A stretch of DNA of 64,000 nt, from contig CM066732.1 in the NCBI GenBank assembly GCA_033961575.1, positions 55,478,501 to 55,542,500 on the forward strand, in the 5' to 3' direction. Below the pieces are notes generated by a model that was not told the origin of the DNA, did no database searches, and worked only from the letters and a program-made list of their open reading frames with translations. Made by a program: the position numbers and the translations under genes. Below, piece after piece: positions 12,453 to 22,860 of this stretch (its first letter is position 1; each line of letters begins with the position of its first letter). Source of the stretch: Aselliscus stoliczkanus. Its lineage: Eukaryota; Chordata; Mammalia; Chiroptera; Hipposideridae.

Positions 12453-12922
12453 GTTGTTACACAGTCATCATGGGGATAAAAAGTACAATATAGGGAATAT
12501 AGTCAATAATATGGTAACAACCATGTATAGTGGCAGGTGGGAGCTAGACTAATCAGGGGGATCAATTCTTAGATTATATACAATAAATATCTAACCACTA
12601 TGATGTACACCTGAAATTAATATAAAATAATATTCAATGTCAACTGAAATAGAAAAATTAAAAAGAGGGACAAAGGTGAAGGGGAATAAGAGGTCCAAAT
12701 TTCCAGGCACAGGACAAGGAAGTCATGGGGATGTAACGTACAGCATAGGGAATAGAGTCAATAATATTGTCACAGTGTGGGACGGCGTCAGACGGTTGCT
12801 GGACTTCTCGTGGTGATCACTTCTCTAGGTCTATTAATAATGTTGAACTATGGTGTCACCCCTGAAATACAATATTGTATGTTAGCTATATTTTTAATAA
12901 AAATCTAAAAAAAAAAAGTCTG
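12453..12922 (+). repeat. Duplicated L1 3'UTR modules in tandem
   Basis: Two diverged copies of one 3'UTR segment follow each other. Near 12470 and again near 12722 the text 'catggggat' is followed by '(a)tagggaat(a)tagtcaataatat'. Both later carry a 'gatcacttctta' or 'gatcacttctct' block and a 'cacc(c)ctgaaat' block before an A-rich end. The spacing is about 255 bp. Confidence 0.65.
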
Positions 12923-13469
12923 TGGCATTTGTGCCTTAGTCACTTACATCTATGAAGTCACCCCGGGGACAGGCTGTGGGGACCGGGCCTCAATGTGTCA
13001 CCATATCAGGCCTCGTATCCTATATCATACGATGCCCTGAACTTTGTGGGGTCAGAGGGAGGTGAGGACTGGCGGCTGGTGTGACAGGGCTGGCGGTCCA
13101 GCTGCCTGCATGTGGGCTGCGTCGTCTCAAATAGCAGGAGCCGAGGTGGGGGGGGGCAGGCGCACCTGACACAGGCCCCCACCCCTGGGCCCCGCGCCGT
13201 TGCCCGGGGCAGGCGCGTCCAGGCGGTAGGGGAGCAGATGACACGTGCTCCCCCGGCAAAGCGACGGGGGCTGAGTGCCTCGCTGTGACCCTGGAAGCTG
13301 CTTCGCCCTGCCGACTCCCATCGCACTGGGAGACTCGATGTATCTATATTTTTGTGTTCAGTGTGGGTGACAGGTGATGCTGGCGGGTGCCATGCAGCCG
13401 TTTGGGGGGCAGAATCAAGCTTTAGGTAGTAAAAGCCCAAATATCTGCATAACTTTTGGTCCATGATTT

Positions 13470-13800
13470 TACCCCATTTTTTGTGGCATGGTTAAATATT
13501 TGCATACAGGATACAGGATTTATTTAAAACTATTTATAACAACGACAATACAAAATTAGCCTGAATCTATGGAGGATCACCCAAATTATTCTCTACCCTC
13601 GCGGTGGGATATTATATAGTCATTTGAAACCTGACAAGAAAGTTAATAGTGTTGGAAAACGCTCCACTATAAAGCACCGAGTAAACACTCTGTATGATTT
13701 TGTTATCTGGGACAAAGTACATAAGCACATATTCATGGCGATTATCTCCGGGTGACAGTGTTGACTGGTGAGTTAAATTGTTCATCATGTTCTGTATGTT
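13470..13800 (+). repeat. Ancient L1M 3'-end remnant
   Basis: The text resembles an old L1 3' end: 'ggatattatatagtcatttg', 'gtatgattttgttatctggg', 'attcatggcgattatctccg'. It is strongly diverged. A lineage-independent fossil with no open frame. Confidence 0.5.
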
Positions 13801-13849
13801 ACAACTGAGACAAGTCCGCACTCGGGGAAATCCAACCTGAAAACACCTT

Positions 13850-14000
13850 GGACTAGAGTCTGAGGGCGGGTTTGAGCCCAGCCCCTCGCACTGGCTGTGT
13901 GACCTTAGGACACGCCAAGGAATCGGGGGAGGGGCTGACAGAGCACGGAGGTGGCAGGTGGCAGGGTCTGTGCCTCTGTGAACTGGATGAGGAAACAAGA
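13850..14000 (+). repeat. MIR SINE (ancient)
   Basis: It follows the forward MIR consensus: 'gagtctgagggcgggtttga', then 'actggctgtgtgaccttagg', then 'gcctctgtgaactggatgag' and 'gaaac'. Degraded, non-coding. Confidence 0.7.
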
Positions 14001-16187
14001 AGCTATTCTCCTAACGAGGGTGGTGTGATAGGGTTTCATCCACCCTTATCGTCTCCAACTTAACTTCAGACCAGACAACGTTTTAAAAAAGAAGAAAAGA
14101 TGAAAGCTCATGCAGAAGTTTCTTTGCCTCATAACAGAAATGTCTCTGGGTGGCTAAGATATAAGCTACAGTGGCAAACTCTAAGATCTAAGGAGCCCAC
14201 CCCACACACAGCCATCACTCTAGCCAGCGCCGCGCTGGGATGGAGGGCAGGCGACCGCCTCTGTGCAAAGCCTGATGCTCCAGGATGCCTGCAGCCTCGG
14301 AGGCCAGCTCCCGTCCTGGGGCTCAAGGTGCTGTGACATCCAGGGCAGCCACTTTGCAATGTGGTTGTGACAATTATTTAGCGGTAGACTGTGCCTGTCC
14401 TAAGGTGTGACAATGCCACTTCTCCACGGTGACCCTGATATTTACACATGTGCATGACACGGCTGTGCATTCTAAGTGTGGCATGGCCCGGGGACAGTAC
14501 TGCCCAGAAGCACCCTTCCAGCCCCACCTCTCAGGCCAGCTGCAACTGGGGTCCCCGTGAGCCACGCGGAAAATCTCCAAGAGTTTTGTTTTCTTTTTAA
14601 ACAAGCAAGTTGACAATCAGAGTATAGACCATGAATTCATTTTCATAAAGGTCACTCGAGACATTATGGTTCTAATTTCTGTGGACGTGTGAAGGCACAG
14701 GAGGTCTGGACAGAGCCACACGAAATGACAGAAGTGGTTCGATCTGGTGGGGGGATGGGTGGAGGACAAAATGGACTTTACCTGTATTTAATTTTTTTCA
14801 AAAAGAACGTGTTCATATATCACCTATGCAATTAAAATTAATGTAAATATAAAATTAAAATAGCTGACAAAAATAATTATAGGTAGCTGATAATTGAACA
14901 AACATATAAATACTCTGTGGAAAGTTGAAGCCAGGTTTCATGGCTCGAGGAGGGACTTACAGAAGGGTGTAAAGGGGGGCTTTGGAGTAAACCTTGTGTG
15001 GGATTGGAACTGAAGGCGTACGTGTGAGCTCACGGTTTAAAAAAAGGACAAGTGGGGAGGAGAGAGAGAGAGGAAGGGACAGGGAGGGAGGGAGAGGGGG
15101 AAATGGAGGGAGAGAGGGAGAGAGGGGGAGCGAGATCACATATGAACACACGGAGGGCCTGGAAGCAATGGCGCCCAATGGCCGGAGCCTCGCAGCACCC
15201 AGATCTTGGCTTCCACGTCCTTCTTCACTAAAGAAATCAGGTGCCTGAGGACACGGCTGATCCCAGACATGGGACACTGTAAGGACCACATGGTTCTGGG
15301 ATAGCTTTCGTGCTGAAAAGTAAGGAAGTGCTCGTACAGTGACGGCGTCATCACTTGTCCAAGGATGACGAAGCCAGTCTGAAAGGACTCCCCCAGTCAG
15401 ATCTGACCATCTTAGCATCAGAATAAATAATAATACAAGAGAATCTCTACACATTGAATGAAATAAAAACCCACACGTTACATTGATATAAACAAATAAA
15501 TGGGGGAAAAGAGAAAGATCTTTCTTAGAGTAGAAAGACAATTGGTTAAAGTAGAAGGAATGACAGAATTAGAAAAAGTACCTTTAGGCAACTTCCGAAT
15601 AATAATGGAACCAACCCAAAGTCATCCATGGATCCAAGGCACGTGGGCAAATGCTTGAGGAGTAGCTGGATATTCTCTATCTCAGAGTCTCTGCCCATGA
15701 GAGACGAATCACACCCGAAGAGGTGGGGCTTGGGCGGGAAACTGGCGACAGCCCTGTAACCAGGTGACCCCGGGAGCATGGCCAGCGGAGACAAGGGGCA
15801 GCCAGACCCCTGGCGGGCCCAGCGGAAAGAGTGAGGGAGCTCAGAGGTGTTTCTGCCCCGAGCGCATAACCGGAATCCCACCCTACTCAGACCTCCCAGA
15901 CCCAAATCGGGACGCTCTGCCAAGGGGGCAGACCGCCCACAGGGAGCTGAGGGCTGGCGGCAGTGCCGGCCTGGGGCGTCCTTTGCTGTAGGGGACGTTG
16001 CTAGGACAGGGGCCACATGGGGGCGCAGCCCTGCTCTCAGCCCCCGGGGTCTGTGCTCATTTCTGACTCCTGTGGTTACACGGGTGAACGGAGCGCACCC
16101 TGAAGCGTTGGAGCTAAAAGGCATCATGTCTGCTAGTCACTCTCCCTGGTTCCAGAAAATCAAAACGTGTGTATATACACATAATTG
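14001..16187. other. Intergenic DNA, mixed composition
   Basis: No gene is seen. An AT-rich part at about 14640-14940 could be another old L1 3' end (weak). A purine-rich tract lies at 15054-15135. AT-rich text at about 15400-15620 is unassigned. The remainder is GC-rich with overlapping chance frames. Confidence 0.45.
15054..15135 (+). repeat. GA-rich low-complexity tract
   Basis: About 80 bases are almost pure purine on the plus strand (gagagag, gggaggga and ggagagag blocks). Such tracts can form triplex DNA in vitro; no function is shown here. Confidence 0.85.
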
Positions 16188-16702
16188 CCTGTGTGTATGT
16201 GTGCGTGTGCACGTGTGTCTGTGTGTGTGAGAGGGAGTCTATGTGAGTGTGTGTGTGCATGTGTGTATGTATATGTGTGTGCCTGTGTGTGCGTGTGTGC
16301 GTCTGTGAGTCTGTGTGTGTGTCTGTGTGCATGTGCGTATGTATGTGTGTGCGTGTCTGTGTGAGTGTGCATGCATGTGTGTGCATGTATGTATGTGTGC
16401 GCATGTGTGAGTCTGTGTGTGAGTGAGTGCATGTGTGTGTATGTGTGCGCATGTGTGCGTGTATGTGTGTGCATGTGTGTGTCTGTGTATGTGTGTGTAC
16501 ATGTGGGAGTCTGTGTGTGAGTGTGTGCATGTGTGCATGTGTGTGCGTGCACATGTGTGTCTGTGTGAGTGTGTGTGCGTGTATGTATGTGTGTGTGCAT
16601 GTGTGTGCATGTGTGTGAGTCTGTGTGTGTGTGCATGTGTGTGCGCGTGAGTGTCTGTGTGTGTCTGTGTGTGTGAGTGTGTGCGAGTGTGTGCTCACAT
16701 GC
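16188..16702 (+). repeat. Long imperfect GT/CA repeat
   Basis: About 515 bases of degenerate (TG)n with interspersed 'tgca', 'tgtatg' and 'tgagtg' units. Frames that look like His/Thr or Cys/Val-rich proteins across it on both strands are artefacts of the repeat. Confidence 0.95.
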
Positions 16703-19700
16703 ACAGAAGGAGAGACTCGCAGAGAGGAGGAGAGAGGGTGAGACAGGACACAAGAGCCGGCAAATGAGAGCAGCTGGGGGTCTGATGAAGGTAACGGGAA
16801 TCTCAAATTGCAAACTTGAAAGAAGTGACACACTGGAGATGGAAAGGAGGAGACAAAACAGCTTGCCGCAGACAATAAGGGCTCCATCCGCGTCAGGGTC
16901 AGAGTCTCGGCAAATCCTGCAGAGGCTGTGTAGACAGAATGCTTAGGCGCCGGGCTCCAAGTCGGCCGAGCGGGAGGCCGTGGGCAGTGTGGCCTTTCAT
17001 GGCCTCAGTTTCTAAACCAGGGCTATGACCCCTGAGTCGTGGTGTCAGGTGACAGAATGGAGCGTCCAGGGAAAGCCGATGGCACCTGGCCGGCCCCCAA
17101 GCACATTCTGTGACGACGAGCCGTGACTAGCCCTGGCCCCTCTGCCCCCCAAGGTCCATCGCTGAACTGTGACAAGAAGAGGAGTCCTCCGATGACCTGA
17201 GAAACAGAAAACGCACAACGGGGAGGGGGCGGTAGCCTCAGAGCCCGTGTCCCGTTTGATGACAAAGAGCTTTTCATGAATAAAGTCACAATTCTGAAAC
17301 CACTCAAGTGCTTCGGGTAACTGAAGGATGCTAGGCCCCACCAGAGGATGTAGGACAAGCTGGATGTCACCTTATTAAAGGGGCAGCCACCCCAAGCAGT
17401 GCCGGGCCTTCCCCGGACCTCTGGCCAGGGCCTTGACCTGACTCGGGAAACTAGGAGATGACACCGGGACGCCCCCACCCCACCCCACCCCCTGGCTGCC
17501 TCCGCCCCTGGCACAGGGGGCCGCCTCTTCTACAGGTCGGCAGACCCAGGAAGCAGTTGTCAAACTCCACACACAAGTGCACACTCTCCACTCCGCACCG
17601 CACACACCCAGCGCGGTGAGTGTGCAGGAATGGCGCGTGCATGTGCGCACACCCTACGGGGAGCCCTCACACACACAATACACAGTCAAAGGACGTTTCA
17701 GTGCCTCAGGCAGTTTAGCTCTTTCTGTCCTTGGCAGGGAAATTTTCGGTGTTTGCAAAGCTCCCAAAACGCTGCCACAGGCCCGCTGCCCACCGCAGTT
17801 TCAGTGCCCGAAGGCCCTGTCGGAGGGCGGACCCGCCAAGGCCAGGCGGCCGCCACCCTCGCAGGGGGCTGTGTCTTTGGGCCGGTCCTCAGCCTCCTAG
17901 GCCCCAGCACCCTCTTTCCATGTTTTCCTGGACGAAGGGGACCAAGGAGATGGAATCACAGCTGTGGGCATCCCGTGGAGGCTCCAACCAAGGGGGCTGC
18001 ATTGGGGCATCCTGACATTCACAGAACTGTGGTCAGCAGACATCAGGGTGAGGGCGTCAGCGCAGCTGGGAAGGGGCTGACCCCTGCCGCCTGGGTCCGG
18101 AACCCCCAGGCCCTCCTCCTCACGCCTCATGTTCCAGAAACGTGCCCCCTTCAGGGCCACCTCCTGAAGGCCTTGGGGCCTGTCTCCCTCAGACTCACAC
18201 TGGGCCTGTTTTCAAGTCACTGCCCCCACTGCTGAGAGCTGTGTCCTGTGGGCACGGCAGGGCCGAAGGGCTAATGTGCCCACACTTCCTGCCGAAATCC
18301 CACACCGCCACTGCCTGTCTCCACAGCTGCTGTCCCTGTAGCAATGTGTGGTTTGGGCCAGTGCCACAGTCACTCAAGAGCTCTGGTGTCCAGGTGTCAG
18401 CTGGCCCTCAGACAGCGGGCAAGGGGTATGTGAGGGGATTCCACACACTCCCCTCCTCCCTAGGAATCCTGGGGCGTCTCGTGGCCTCGGAGGGGAATGC
18501 CGGGGCCACGGCCTGGGGTGCGCCAGCCAGGAGCCAGCCTGGGCAGGGGCCGGCACGGGACGGGTGAGGTGGCCCCTGCTCTGCTCGGTCTCAGGAAGGA
18601 GCCTCACCTTGGGCCCGCGTCATGGGAGACGAGATTTTCCAGGACAGGAGGCGACGGGCCAGCCAGCCTGGGCGTGACGGGGGTGAGGTGGGCGGTGCGG
18701 GCCGAGAGCCGAGGGGCAGCTCCTGCACACGTGGTCTTGGCCCTCCTCTTCCGTCTTCCCTTCTGTGAAAACAGGTTCCAGACCACACAGCTTTGGGCGG
18801 GAAGCGGCAGGCATGCTCACAGGGCCCGGCCCCAGGCGCTCCCAGCACGGAGGGAGCCCATGGGACGCTCACGCAGCGCACGCATCCCTGCTCAGGCCTG
18901 CCACCTGGCCGCGCCCACCCTCTGCCAGGCGCTTCGCAAGTGCCAGAAAGACAGGGAGCTGCAGCCCAGGCGCTCGCGGGCGGGCGGGCTCTGTGAGCAG
19001 ACCGCGGCACTGAGCAGTGGCAGGTGTCTGCCCAGGGGAATCGGGCGGCAGTGCTGCTGCCTGGGCTGCCCCAGGGCTACGAGGCGACACACGGGTGCCA
19101 CAGACACAGCAAAAAGGTACCCGGCGTGTGCGCAGTCTTTGCGATGGACGTCCCTTCATTTGCCATTCGTTCATCATTTCTTGATTTTTCTACTCTGCCA
19201 GGCACAGAGAAGTTCCCCGAGATAGAGCCAGTGCTCCGTCCACAGGGGTGACATCACTGATGGACAGGACCTTCCCGCCCATGTGCTCGCAGCACCGTGA
19301 CAGCCCCGGGCCACACACGGCAGGTCATCAGCCAGCACAGAGTGACCCCGCCTGAGTTGACTCTGGTGGGAGTCAGGGCAGGTGACCTTTGGTGTGGGCG
19401 GTGCCCCAGGGAGGGCGGTCAGTGGCTTCAGGCAGCACCGTCCAGGGGGGCTGGGGCCAGAGGCCCGGACACATGGATGGACAGATGGACAGCAGGGCGG
19501 GCGGGGGAGGTGCTGAGCGCCACCAAGACGGCGCTCGCTCTAGCTCAGTGCCGGGCACACGGGGCCGCTGGGGACATTTGTTGACAACGGCAGGCAGCAC
19601 GCGTGCCCGGGCTCTGAGCGCCGGCCCTCCTGGAGGACGGCAGGCCCGGTGCCTCCGCCAGGTCGCCCCTGCGCCCCGCTGTCAGCAGGCGGCCCCCCTC

Positions 19701-19739
19701 ATCGCCCCTGGCCCCACCCCCGCCCCACCCAGCGTCTTC
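16703..19739. other. GC-rich intergenic DNA, no gene seen
   Basis: Dense overlapping open frames occur on both strands, as expected at high GC, with no domain, no splice-site pattern and no neighbour logic. A weak MIR-like phrase ('ggcctcagtttctaaacc') occurs near 17000. I see nothing else. Confidence 0.5.
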
Positions 19740-20100
19740 CTGTAAAGTCACGGCAGTATTCATAAGGTTAAAGCAGAGTGAACTGTTAATTTTAATGCTT
19801 TCTCTAAGCTTCAGTTTTAATAAGCGAAAATGATGTTCTTATTTGCAGTAAAGTGGTGGTATAAAATTCTGTCTGTCAAGCTCATTTTAAAACCATGGAA
19901 ATAAATGATCTGACAAAATCAGGCTATTAGACAAGTGAGGAAGAGTGATTTCCATAAAAACTGGGGGAGATGCTCCTTAATTTCACACTCGGTAGTCTTT
20001 TGGGTCGACTAAATTTTTAAATAAGTGATAAAATTATATTAGCACAATTGCATTTTTATAGATTTTTTTGGTCATTGTACTCCTTTTCAATCCCTTTATT
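19740..20100. promoter_or_regulatory. AT-rich island, candidate conserved noncoding element
   Basis: An abrupt change from very GC-rich DNA to an AT-rich block with no simple repeat and no recognised transposon. It contains 'ttaattttaatg', 'ccataaaaact' and 'gataaaattatattag'. In TSHZ loci such islands are often conserved developmental enhancers. That is inference from composition and gene context only. Confidence 0.35.
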
Positions 20101-21430
20101 TTCAGGCAAACTGCTCTGCCGAAAGGTTACTCCCGCCTTCTCTGCCTCCTAAAGGTCTCTGGCCTCGCGGCCCCAGGCCGCCCAGCAAGGTCCGCTCAGG
20201 GCGCACCGCACGTGGTGGACATGGCCACTGCCGCCCAGACCCGACCCGGGCACCGGGGTCCCTGGGCCTGGAGGAAGGCGGGGTCCCCGGAGGGCGTCCC
20301 CTGGGCCAGCAGCTCTGTCCCTGGCCTCTGAGCCCAGCCCTGTCCTTGCCGAGAGAAAGAAACGGGAGACCTCGCTCCCCACTGAGCTGGGCAGCGGCCG
20401 GGGGGGCACGGCAGCTCCGCTGGGACCCCCCTTGTGGCCCCAACCTGCCAGGCATGGCCCCGGGTCCTCTCAGGTGCACCGTCAGGGCCCGGGGCCTTTT
20501 CTCTCTGCCGCTGCTGCTTTGGGCCAATTCTGAGACCTGGCCAGCAACGCACGCTCACAGCAGCGTGCTGCCCGGGCTGAGCCTCTGCCCCTCGTCAGCC
20601 TCACGCAGGCCCAGCGGCCCCTTAAGCTCGGCGCCCGGCCTGAGTGCAGGCGGCCACGTGACACACACTGAATGGGAAGATGGGCAGGTCCCGCCTCAGG
20701 GCGAGGGCCGCGCGCACAGGACAGGGAGCCCGCCCCAGCCCAGCTGCCTCCGCTGCGCCCCAGGAGCGCGCAGGGCTCCGCTCGGGGTCGCTCCGCAGGC
20801 TTCCGGGGAGGCAGTTTTAAAGGCGGGCAGCGGCCTCCGGCAGCCCCCGGCCCGTGCGTGGGTCTCTTTCTCGCCAAAGGGAGACGCATGGCCCTGGTGG
20901 CTGAGGAGGGGACGCGCTGGCAGAGGAAGGGCCCGTCAGCAGGAGGCTGTGTCCTGGGGGCTCGTCACCCCACCATGTCTCACTGATTGAGCCGATGCCA
21001 ATCCTGCGCTGCCTGGGTGCCGATCACTGCGTGGCCCAAAAGCAGAGGCTAACTTCCCACCGGGGGTGGGGGTGGAGAGGACGCCCGTTTTCACCCAGGG
21101 GCCTCTCGGGGTGGACGCTGGGCCTCAGGGGAATGCCAGCCTCTCTGTGCCTCAGTCTCCCCTCTGTGCAGTGATGCTGGTGTGCTGCGTGGCTCTCCCA
21201 GCCCTGGCATCATGCAGTGGTGGGCCGTGTGTGCCCTCTGACAGCCTCTGAACTCTTCTGACATCGGGAGGAACACCTTCCAGGCACAGAAGTCAAAACT
21301 GCATTCTCCGCGGCCCCCAGGAGGCAAGGGGTGTGTGTAGGGGGCCCTGAGAGTCCCAAGTGCTTCCTGGGAGGTGCAGCTGGCCGGCGGAGTGGCCCTG
21401 GAGGGGCCAGGCTGTCTCCTGGGAAGGAGG
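20101..21430. other. GC-rich intergenic DNA, no gene seen
   Basis: Very GC-rich with overlapping frames on both strands and no recognisable protein. CpGs are fairly common, but I cannot support a promoter. Confidence 0.45.
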
Positions 21431-22860
21431 AAAGAAGTCCAAATTAGTCATGTTGTATTACTTCTTTTTATGGCAGTGCTCTGAAGTCTGCAAATGTCAG
21501 CATGTTAATTTACTGTCACTCAGTGATATTATTGCATCCTTTCAAAAATGTGTTTCTTGCATTTTCAGTAGCATACTCCAAGCGTTCTCCATCGCAAAGT
21601 TTCTATAGATAGTGTGAGTACTTTCGCTCTGACCGGTGCCAAATGCAGGAATCATGGCTGACTGCAGACACGTATGTGTAAGCGTGGAGCTGGGCGTCAG
21701 GCTTCCGGCTTCCAGAGCCGGGCTCAGGCTGTTTCTCTGTTCTGGTCCCCTCGCCCCTTGTCCTCCCGAGTGCTCTGGGGTTTGTCTCTGCAGGAGCATC
21801 AGAGACAAATGTACGGGAGCGATCGTAAGGACGCCGTCAGGGCAGAGTTTGCACGAGTCTGGACCCGCGGTGCCTGCGAGCCCCGCCCCACCCGGCCCCT
21901 CTCCTGCGGTGGCAAACCTATTTCAAAATTCTGATGAAACACTTTGTAAATTTTGTTATTCTGTGATGGTAATAAATCATTATAGCCTTAAACACTTCTC
22001 TAGCTTGGAGCCTCAGTCACAAATTATCTTGTCATTCTGACCAAAACATTCTCCAAAAAAGCTTGACAAGTGCTAAAACCCAGAACATGAAACCATGTGT
22101 TGTTGTGAAGGCAAGATTCAGAAATGTCAATTAATTAGATTAAGAGGCTACTTTTAGCTTTCCCCATGTTGCCAAATAACCCTTAAAATATGCAGAGCAG
22201 GGGACGTCTACCTCGCGGTATAGCACTTCTGTGCCCAAGCACGGCAGGGTCGGACTAATGGACGGAATGATCGTCGCTGTCAGCTGGCTCGAGAGAATGA
22301 TCTAGAAGCGAACGTCTTGCTTCTTTTTCCACAGTGTGGCTTCACAAGCCAGATAAATCCTGCGTTTCTGAACTCAAGCGGTTCCCCGCCCGCCCTTAGA
22401 AATCATACACAGACCTGGGCGGGGAGTCCAGCCCTTTCCATGTGTCTTTAGCAGGAAGATGGGTTTTCAATGTCTTTCTGTGCTTCTTTTTCATTTGAAT
22501 TTGCATTTTGAAGTTCACTTCGTAAAATAAAAAAAAAACACCGTAGAGAAATTATTTAAATGTTCTTTATCCCTGTTTCTTGAAAATCTTATCTTTAAAT
22601 AATCTATAGCCTCCATTTTATTTATGCCATAAACTGTTCCTATATTTTAATGGTCTGTTTGCTTTAAAAGGGGTTGTTGGTTTTAATAGCTCAGTTACTA
22701 TCTTTGTAAACTAAACTCCTTCTGACGAAACTTGAGCACATCACCTCTGCTTGTGTGTGGGAGGCACATTCCAACCCCTGAAAAGGAAATTTAAGCCAAA
22801 TAAACGTTCTGCCCAAATTAAAATGCATAAAACGAATAGTTAACTTGGACGCGAGCTGAT
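21431..22860. promoter_or_regulatory. AT-rich block with homeodomain-type sites, candidate regulatory region
   Basis: Two AT-rich stretches (about 21440-21620 and 21915-22860) lie between GC-rich DNA. The second has unique-looking text with a 'gtcaattaattagat' element at 22125-22140, which holds overlapping TAAT-type homeodomain cores. No repeat was recognised. Candidate conserved noncoding element(s) 3' of TSHZ3. Confidence 0.4.

Larger units (their letters stand above)
9951..12922 (+). mobile_element. Internally deleted LINE-1 (half-L1-like), plus strand
   Basis: The order along the element is as follows. An L1 5'UTR piece (about 9951-10620) is homologous to the 5'UTR of the copy at 38.1-41.2 kb. 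An ORF1 remnant runs about 10640-11283, and the first part of ORF2 about 11310-11590. A jump at about 11590 leads into the last part of ORF2 (11596-11930), then two tandem 3'UTR modules and an A-rich end near 12917. Most of ORF2, including all of the reverse transcriptase core, is absent. A SINE sits inside the 3'UTR at 12025-12437. The junction is shared with the second copy, so the deletion was probably present in a common source element. It cannot move itself and would need reverse transcriptase from an intact L1. The left boundary is uncertain. Confidence 0.75.

Noticed and set aside
16114..16887. Long His/Thr-rich and Cys/Val-rich frames
   Set aside because: They come from translating a GT/CA repeat and differ only by frame.
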